Assembly: GCF_018070565.1 (NCBI RefSeq)
Contig: NZ_JAGPXL010000002.1
Coordinates: 186,001-250,000, forward strand
From: Streptomyces sp. B93
Lineage (GTDB): Bacteria > Actinomycetota > Actinomycetes > Streptomycetales > Streptomycetaceae
Length of the DNA: 64,000 nt
Direction: 5' to 3'
Shown: piece by piece, positions 59,004 through 64,000 of the stretch
How positions within the stretch are numbered: position 1 is the first letter of the stretch
Layout: each line of letters opens with the position of its first letter
Notes under the pieces: model-generated
Told to the model about the DNA's origin: nothing
Databases searched by the model: none
What the model saw: only the letters and a program-made list of their open reading frames with translations
Program-made: the position numbers and the translations under genes

Positions 59004-60149
59004 ATGTCCGACGACGGCCACCAGCAGGACGGACACGAGCACGTACCGAGCCGGCAGCGCAGGCGCTTCCCCGGGATCTCCTCGCGCGCGTACGAGCATC
59101 CCGCCGACCGCTCCGCGCTGATCGCCCTGCGCAAGCTCAGCGGCTTCGACACGGTGTTCAAGGCGCTCAGCGGGCTGCTGCCCGAGCGGAGTCTGCGACT
59201 GCTGTTCCTCTCCGACTCGGTGCGGGTCTCCGACCGGCAGTTCTCACACCTGAACGACATGCTGCGGGACGCCTGTTACATCCTGGACCTGGAGAAGGTC
59301 CCGCCGATGTACGTCAACCAGGACCCGCAGCCCAACGCCATGTGCATCGGCCTGGACGAGCCGATCATCGTCGTCACGACCGGTCTGGTCGAGCTGCTCG
59401 ACGAGGAGGAGATGCGGGCGGTCATCGGCCACGAGGTCGGTCACGCCCTGTCCGGGCACTCCGTCTACCGCACCATCCTGCTGTTCCTGACCAGCCTCGC
59501 CGTGCGGGTGGCGTGGATCCCGCTGGGCAGTGTGGCGATCATGGCGATCGTGACCGCCCTGCGGGAGTGGTTCCGCAAGTCGGAGCTGTCCGCCGACCGC
59601 GCGGGCCTGCTGGTCGGCCAGGACCTCCAGGCCTCGATGCGCGGTCTGATGAAGATCGCGGGCGGCAACCACCTGCACCAGATGAACGTGGACGCGTTCC
59701 TGGAGCAGGCCGACGAGTACGAGGCGGGCGGCGACCTGCGCGACTCCGTCCTGAAGATCCTGAACGTGCTGCCCCGCTCCCACCCCTTCACCACGGTCCG
59801 CGCCGCCGAGCTGAAGAAGTGGGCCGCCTCCCGCGACTACCAGCGGATCATGGACGGCCACTACCCGCGCCGCGACGAGGACAAGGACACCAAGGTCTCG
59901 GACTCCTTCCGGGAGTCGGCGGCGCACTACGCCGGTCATGTCCGCAGCTCCAAGGACCCGCTGATGAAGCTGGTCACCGACATCGCGGGCGGGGCGGGCG
60001 ACCTGGGCAGCCGGGTACGACGCGGCTTCGAGGGCTTCACGGGCTCCGGCTCCGCGGACTCCTCCGGCTCCCGGGGGACGAACAGCGCCACCGGGACCGG
60101 TACCACCGAGGCCCCGCCCAGGGACCAGCCGCCGCGCGAGGACGACTGA
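59004..60149 (+). CDS. M48 family membrane metalloprotease
   Basis: The 381-residue protein is related to HtpX. It has the zinc motif AVIGHEVGHALSGH and a third ligand in RKSELSADRAGLL; two hydrophobic segments flank this region (TILLFLTSLAVRV and GSVAIMAIVTAL). The C-terminal tail is Ser/Thr/Gly-rich and acidic. It probably degrades or trims membrane proteins. GGGGGAA lies 4 nt upstream of ATG 59004. Tandem repeats span its stop codon. Confidence 0.9.
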   Translation: MSDDGHQQDGHEHVPSRQRRRFPGISSRAYEHPADRSALIALRKLSGFDTVFKALSGLLPERSLRLLFLSDSVRVSDRQFSHLNDMLRDACYILDLEKVPPMYVNQDPQPNAMCIGLDEPIIVVTTGLVELLDEEEMRAVIGHEVGHALSGHSVYRTILLFLTSLAVRVAWIPLGSVAIMAIVTALREWFRKSELSADRAGLLVGQDLQASMRGLMKIAGGNHLHQMNVDAFLEQADEYEAGGDLRDSVLKILNVLPRSHPFTTVRAAELKKWAASRDYQRIMDGHYPRRDEDKDTKVSDSFRESAAHYAGHVRSSKDPLMKLVTDIAGGAGDLGSRVRRGFEGFTGSGSADSSGSRGTNSATGTGTTEAPPRDQPPREDD

Positions 60150-60172
60150 CCGAGGACGACTGACCGAGGACG
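60138..60172. repeat. 2.5 copies of a 14-bp repeat spanning the M48 stop codon
   Basis: GAGGACGACTGACC occurs at 60138-60151 and 60152-60165, followed by GAGGACG. The first copy contains the real stop codon. The period is not a multiple of three, so the second stop is in another frame. Confidence 0.9.
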
Positions 60173-60193
60173 CCGGGCCTCGGGGCCGTCGGC

Positions 60194-61267
60194 TCACACC
60201 TTCGGCTGCGCCCGGTCGGCCAGCGTCCCGCAGAGCGCCGTGGCGCCGCCGCCGGAGTACGGGTCCGTGCCCGCGGGGCCACCGCCGGTCGCCGTCTCAC
60301 CGGCGAGCAGCGGGCGCAGCTGGTCGGCGGAGTCGGCGGCGCAGGACAGCGGCCCGGCCTGCGTGGACGAGCCGACCACCTGGGTCTGGTGCAGTCGCAG
60401 GTCGTCACGGTCGAAGCGGAAGTGCAGCTCGCGCCGGACGGTGAACAGGGACGCCTCGGCCTTGCCGTCGCTGTCCGCGGGGCGCAGGGCGTAGACGAAG
60501 GTGTGGTCGGTGGTGACCTCGAGGGTGCCGGAGTCGGCTTCGGTGACCCGCAGACTGCCCTGGACCCGGACCTCGTCGTCGGCCAGCTGGGCCACGGTGG
60601 GGTCGAAGCGGACCAGCCAGCCGGTCGGAGCGTGCCGTCCGTCGGCGGCGGGCTCCTGGAAGCTGCGGTCGAACTGGTCGAGCTGGTCCCCGTCGACCAG
60701 GATGCGCACCGGGCGCACCTGCTCGCCCGAGAGCACCTCGGGGTAGAGGGAGGAGCGGACGAGGTAGTCCTTGGCGGTGGTCAGGGCGTTGATGACCTGC
60801 CCGTCCGAGAAGTTCGCGGTGCGCCGGGAGGCGGGCAGCGCGATCCCGTCGGCGCCGATCTTGTAGTGCGCGGCGGGGCTCTGGGCGAACAGCTGGTCGA
60901 CGTCGGAGGTGCCGGGCACCTCACCCGTGGGCGCGAGCGGGACGACGGTCGAGCGCAGCGCCTCGACGGGCTGCTGGGCGGCCGCCGGGTCCTGGTAGGG
61001 ATGGCGTACGCCCATGTAGAGCGCGGTGCCGAAGGCGACCGCGATCAGCAGCACCAGGATGAGCGCCTGCCGGGACAGCCTGCGGTGGGGCGACGGACGG
61101 CTGCGTACGGCGGGGGCGTGCTCCGTGGTCCGCTCGTGCGCCGAGAACTCCTGGAGGCGGGCAGCACGGACGAACGACTCGTCGAACACGACGGATCGGT
61201 ACTCGTCCTCCGCACCTCCGGGGAAGCCGTCGGGTGTCCCCTCAGGCGGGTCTGAAGGCCCTCCCAT
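60194..61267 (-). CDS. Single-pass membrane protein of an FVRAA pair
   Basis: The 357-residue protein has a cytoplasmic N-terminus with SVVFDESFVRAARLQEFSA, one membrane helix near residues 68-88 (ALILVLLIAVAFGTALYMG) and a large extracytoplasmic part with few Cys. The motif VVFDE[SA]FVRAA is shared with the next gene upstream at 61357. No known family is recognised. The ATG has TACCCT 6 nt upstream and no ribosome site, so it is probably leaderless. Confidence 0.78.
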   Translation of the reverse strand: MGGPSDPPEGTPDGFPGGAEDEYRSVVFDESFVRAARLQEFSAHERTTEHAPAVRSRPSPHRRLSRQALILVLLIAVAFGTALYMGVRHPYQDPAAAQQPVEALRSTVVPLAPTGEVPGTSDVDQLFAQSPAAHYKIGADGIALPASRRTANFSDGQVINALTTAKDYLVRSSLYPEVLSGEQVRPVRILVDGDQLDQFDRSFQEPAADGRHAPTGWLVRFDPTVAQLADDEVRVQGSLRVTEADSGTLEVTTDHTFVYALRPADSDGKAEASLFTVRRELHFRFDRDDLRLHQTQVVGSSTQAGPLSCAADSADQLRPLLAGETATGGGPAGTDPYSGGGATALCGTLADRAQPKV

Positions 61268-61273
61268 ATCTTC

Positions 61274-61279
61274 AGGGTA
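61274..61279 (-). promoter_or_regulatory. Candidate -10 box, gene at 60194-61267
   Basis: TACCCT lies 6 nt before the ATG on the minus strand. Confidence 0.45.
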
Positions 61280-61356
61280 GGTTCTCGGAGCGCACCGTAA
61301 ACGCCTGGCTACTCGCCAAGTTGTGGCAGGTTCTCGACCGTGGTGGCCAGGGCCGG

Positions 61357-61914
61357 TCAGGGCGTGCGGGGCACCGCGGAGACGGGTGGCTGGGAGTAGT
61401 CGGCCGAGGCGGAGGGCGAGACGGCGCCGCCCTGCTCCAGACCGGTCGTGGCGGGCGGCGGGACCTGGTCCTGGCGGCCCGAGGCGGCGCCGCGGTACAC
61501 GGCGGCGAAGGCCAGCGCGACCATGCCGACGCCCATCACCACGGCGAGCACCCAGGCGACGGGGCGGTGCCAGCGCACCTGCTTGCCGTAGGGGCCGTAG
61601 TGGTCGTCCTCGAAGGCGTCGGGGTCGTCCGGGTCGTACTCCGGATCATGGCCGAATTCACCCGGGCCGTACGGGTCGTCGTACCGCTCGCCTCTGGGGC
61701 GGGCGCGACGGGCTTCGGCCTCGGAGGCCTCGGCTCTCGCCTCGGCGGCGGCCAGGAGGCGTTCGACGGCGGTGGGCTCGTGCACCACGGCCGCGCGTAC
61801 GAAGGCCTCGTCGAAGACCACGGGGGCGAACTCTTCGTCCGAGACCCCGCGGTCGTGGTCGTCGTCGGGCATCCAGCCGTCAGGGAACGGCGTGCCCCCC
61901 ACGTCCTCCGGCAC
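61357..61914 (-). CDS. Smaller single-pass membrane protein of an FVRAA pair
   Basis: The 185-residue protein has an acidic N-terminus, then APVVFDEAFVRAAVVHEPTA, a charged helix rich in Ala/Glu/Arg, an Asp/Pro/Tyr stretch and one membrane helix near residues 121-145 (VAWVLAVVMGVGMVALAFAAV). A short Ser/Pro-rich outer tail ends it. It shares the FVRAA motif with the protein encoded just downstream. The GTG 61914 has TACTCT 6 nt upstream, which supports a leaderless start there. Confidence 0.72.
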   Translation of the reverse strand: MPEDVGGTPFPDGWMPDDDHDRGVSDEEFAPVVFDEAFVRAAVVHEPTAVERLLAAAEARAEASEAEARRARPRGERYDDPYGPGEFGHDPEYDPDDPDAFEDDHYGPYGKQVRWHRPVAWVLAVVMGVGMVALAFAAVYRGAASGRQDQVPPPATTGLEQGGAVSPSASADYSQPPVSAVPRTP

Positions 61915-61920
61915 GGGTCC

Positions 61921-61926
61921 AGAGTA
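61921..61926 (-). promoter_or_regulatory. Candidate -10 box, gene at 61357-61914
   Basis: TACTCT lies 6 nt before the GTG on the minus strand. Confidence 0.45.
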
Positions 61927-62046
61927 GACCTGAGGGGTCAATTTGGGCAGACCGTACGGAAATTCATCCGCCTGCTGAGACGTCGTCCGGACGGCCCCGG
62001 CCCGCACGGGGGGCGTGTGCCGGGCGCATATGCCGGGGCGGGTGCC

Positions 62047-63333
62047 TCAGCGTCGTACGTGTCCGTCGCCGGTGACGATGTACTTCGTGCTGGTCAGCTC
62101 GGGCAGGCCCATCGGGCCGCGGGCGTGCAGCTTCTGCGTGGAGATGCCGATCTCGGCGCCGAAGCCGAACTGACCGCCGTCGGTGAACCGCGTGGAGGCG
62201 TTCACGGCGACCGTGGTCGAGTCGACCAGTTGGGTGAACCGGCGGGCCGCCTGCTGCGAGGTGGTGACGATGGCCTCGGTATGGCCGGAGGTCCACAGCC
62301 GGATGTGCTCGACGGCCCGGTCGAGGGAGTCGACGACGGCGGCGGCGATGTCGTGGGAGAGGTACTCCGTCTCCCAGTCCTCGGCGGTGGCCTCCACGAC
62401 GGTCGCCCGGGAGTCCTTGGCGTACGCCAGCACCCGTTCGTCGGCGTGCACGGTCACCCCGGCGTCCGCGAGCGCGTCCAGCGCGCGGGGCAGGAACTCG
62501 GCGGCGATGTCCTGGTGCACCAGCAGCGTCTCGGCGGCGTTGCAGACGCTCACCCGCTGCGCCTTGGAGTTGATGAGGATGTCGACCGCCATGTCGAGGT
62601 CGGCCCGGGCATCGACGTAGACGTGGCAGTTGCCGGTGCCGGTCTCGATCACCGGGACGGTGGACTCGTTCACCACGGTCCGGATGAGGGAGGCGCCGCC
62701 GCGCGGGATCAGTACGTCGACCAGGCCGCGGGCGCGCATCAGCTCCCGGACGCTCTCGCGGCTCTCGCCGGGCACCAGCTGTACGGCGTCGGCGGGCAGC
62801 CCGGCGCCGCCGACCGCGTCCCGGATGACCCGGACGAGGGCGGTGTTGGACTCGTAGGCGGAGGCGGAGCCGCGCAGCAGGACCGCGTTGCCGGACTTCA
62901 GGCAGAGCGCGGCGGCGTCGACGGTGACGTTCGGGCGGGCCTCGTAGATGATGCCGACGACGCCGAGCGGGACCCGGACCTGCCGCAGGTCGATGCCGTT
63001 GGGCAGGGTGGAGCCGCGGACGACCTCGCCGACCGGGTCGGGCAGCGCGACGACGTCCCGCACGTCGGAGGCGATCGCGCGCACCCGCTCCGGCGTCAGC
63101 GTCAGCCGGTCGACGATCGCCTCGCTGGTCCCGGCCTCGCGGGCCTTGGCCACGTCCCTGGCGTTGGCCTCGACGATCTCACTCGTACGGACCTCCAGCG
63201 CGTCCGCGATGGCGAGCAGCGCGTCGTCCTTCACGGACCGCGGCAGCGGGGCGAGGTCGGCGGCGGCGGCCTTGGCCCGGTAGGCGGCCTGGGTGACCGG
63301 GGACATCGAGTCGTACGGCGAGAGCGTGGTCAT
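62047..63333 (-). CDS. proA: Glutamate-5-semialdehyde dehydrogenase
   Basis: ProA reduces glutamyl-5-phosphate to the semialdehyde in proline synthesis. The 428-residue protein has the aldehyde-dehydrogenase fold with [20 protein letters not shown], the catalytic Cys in [12 protein letters not shown] and the C-terminal [19 protein letters not shown]. The ATG 63333 has TACCCT 6 nt upstream. A short conserved gene precedes it. proB is not in the window and may lie beyond its end. Confidence 0.97.
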   Translation of the reverse strand: MTTLSPYDSMSPVTQAAYRAKAAAADLAPLPRSVKDDALLAIADALEVRTSEIVEANARDVAKAREAGTSEAIVDRLTLTPERVRAIASDVRDVVALPDPVGEVVRGSTLPNGIDLRQVRVPLGVVGIIYEARPNVTVDAAALCLKSGNAVLLRGSASAYESNTALVRVIRDAVGGAGLPADAVQLVPGESRESVRELMRARGLVDVLIPRGGASLIRTVVNESTVPVIETGTGNCHVYVDARADLDMAVDILINSKAQRVSVCNAAETLLVHQDIAAEFLPRALDALADAGVTVHADERVLAYAKDSRATVVEATAEDWETEYLSHDIAAAVVDSLDRAVEHIRLWTSGHTEAIVTTSQQAARRFTQLVDSTTVAVNASTRFTDGGQFGFGAEIGISTQKLHARGPMGLPELTSTKYIVTGDGHVRR

Positions 63334-63339
63334 GGGGGA

Positions 63340-63345
63340 AGGGTA
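63340..63345 (-). promoter_or_regulatory. Candidate -10 box of proA
   Basis: TACCCT lies 6 nt before the ATG on the minus strand. Confidence 0.4.
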
Positions 63346-63396
63346 GTGCGCCGCGCGGGCCGTTCCCCGGGTCATCCCAAACCCCGAGACACCTGC

Positions 63397-63891
63397 TTAA
63401 AAGGGGTGGACGCCGACCGGGGAGGCGGGCGGTGGGCCGTACCCCTCGGCGATGCGCTGGTGGTAGGTGGCGCGGTCGATGACCTCCAGGCCGACGATCT
63501 CCCAGGGCGGCAGTCCGGCGGTCTGCCGGTGCTCGCCCCACAGGCGCAGGGCGACGGCCGCCGCGTCGTGCAGGTCGCGGGCCTCCTCCCAGTAGCGGAT
63601 CTCGGCGTGGTCGGTGGCGTACCGGCTGGTCAGCAGGAAGGGGTGGTCGTGCGCGAGCTGTTCCAGGGCCCGCCGGACCTCACCGAGCGGGGCCGCCTCG
63701 CCGGAGACGCTGAGGGTGACGTGCCACAGGCGCGGGGTGTCCTCGGGGCGCCCTCCGCCCGTCGCGCCCTCGCCCTTGTAGCGGTCGCCCGCGGCGACGC
63801 TGGTCAGGGCGCGCTCCTCCCCGGCCGCACGGCCGAGGCCCCCACCGGCGCCGCCGCGGTGCCCCGCGGTCCCCGGGCGCACTCGTCTCAC
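63397..63891 (-). CDS. Conserved hypothetical protein upstream of proA
   Basis: The 164-residue protein has a Gly/Arg-rich N-terminal 50 residues, then a compact alpha/beta part with LWHVTLSVSGEAAPLGEVRR, HPFLLTSRYATDHAEIRYWE and AAAVALRLWGEHR. The second part looks like a small ferredoxin-like domain. AAGGAGG lies 5 nt before the GTG, a strong ribosome site. No known family or function is recognised. It may be cotranscribed with proA, 63 bp further on. Confidence 0.7.
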   Translation of the reverse strand: MRRVRPGTAGHRGGAGGGLGRAAGEERALTSVAAGDRYKGEGATGGGRPEDTPRLWHVTLSVSGEAAPLGEVRRALEQLAHDHPFLLTSRYATDHAEIRYWEEARDLHDAAAVALRLWGEHRQTAGLPPWEIVGLEVIDRATYHQRIAEGYGPPPASPVGVHPF

Positions 63892-63945
63892 GACGGCCTC
63901 CTTCGTACGGTGCGCTGCGGTGCCCCGCAGTGCTCGTGCGGAATG

Positions 63946-63958
63946 TGTCCCTGGGACA
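63946..63958. promoter_or_regulatory. Palindrome TGTCCC-T-GGGACA
   Basis: A perfect 13-bp palindrome lies 55-67 bp upstream of the gene at 63397-63891, where an operator would be expected. Confidence 0.4.
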
Positions 63959-64000
63959 AAGTTGAGCAGGCCGCAAGGGTTCGCGGGGCGCTTTTGCGGA

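Overview
The window is chromosomal DNA from a high-GC actinomycete, almost certainly a Streptomyces. GC is very high throughout, starts are often GTG, start and stop codons of neighbours often overlap (ATGA or GTGA), and several genes appear to be leaderless. The gene content and order match the conserved actinobacterial core block phoH-ybeY-cnnm-era, rsmE-dnaJ-hrcA, hemW, lepA, rpsT, holA, comEC-comEA, leuS and rsfS-nadD-proA. There is no prophage, insertion sequence, CRISPR array or biosynthetic cluster. About 60 protein genes and two tRNA genes were found.

Layout. 1-3.2 kb: a truncated sensor kinase, an MMPL transporter and a TerB-like protein, with a strong hairpin and a 22-bp perfect palindrome between them. 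3.3-5.3 kb: leuA with a leucine-rich leader peptide. 5.4-8.1 kb: an unsecreted protealysin-like M4 protease with a probable emfourin inhibitor, then a GH1 beta-glucosidase. 8.2-13.9 kb: the era to phoH block, interrupted by an orphan PII protein and a secreted protein. 14-18 kb: PfkB kinase, glucarate-dehydratase-like enzyme and a divergent MFS transporter (probable sugar-acid locus). 18.2-24.8 kb: purine deaminase, RNase Z, HIT protein, Tricorn protease, lipoprotein. 24.9-29.1 kb: rsmE, nitronate monooxygenase, dnaJ and hrcA with a CIRCE operator. 29.2-36.2 kb: MBL hydrolase, DUF3097, hemW, an ATPase/GAF/SpoIIE regulator and an acyl-CoA synthetase. 36.4-47.3 kb: lepA, rpsT, holA, N-acetyltransferase, comEC/comEA and degV. 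47.4-50.5 kb: leuS behind a leader-peptide attenuator. 50.7-53.7 kb: a two-gene redox module. 53.7-64 kb: two identical tRNA-Ala genes flanking zinc-ribbon genes, then the phosphatase-rsfS, LCP-like-nadD, M48 protease, paired membrane proteins and proA.

Most interesting points. (1) A coupled pair at 50.8-53.7 kb joins a membrane protein with the bis-heme His spacing of NADPH oxidases and ferric reductases to a NuoF-like flavo-iron-sulfur protein fused to a 3Fe-4S ferredoxin. It looks like a complete transmembrane electron-transfer system not explained by a standard annotation. (2) leuA and leuS both carry short leader peptides with runs of Leu codons that include the rare CTT; leuS also has a classical terminator hairpin with a U-tract. 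(3) At least five genes end in tandem duplications that copy the stop codon. (4) A protease-inhibitor pair, a metal-site-less cytidine-deaminase-like protein and several clear unassigned operators are also present.

All functions are read from sequence and family knowledge alone. No database search was run.
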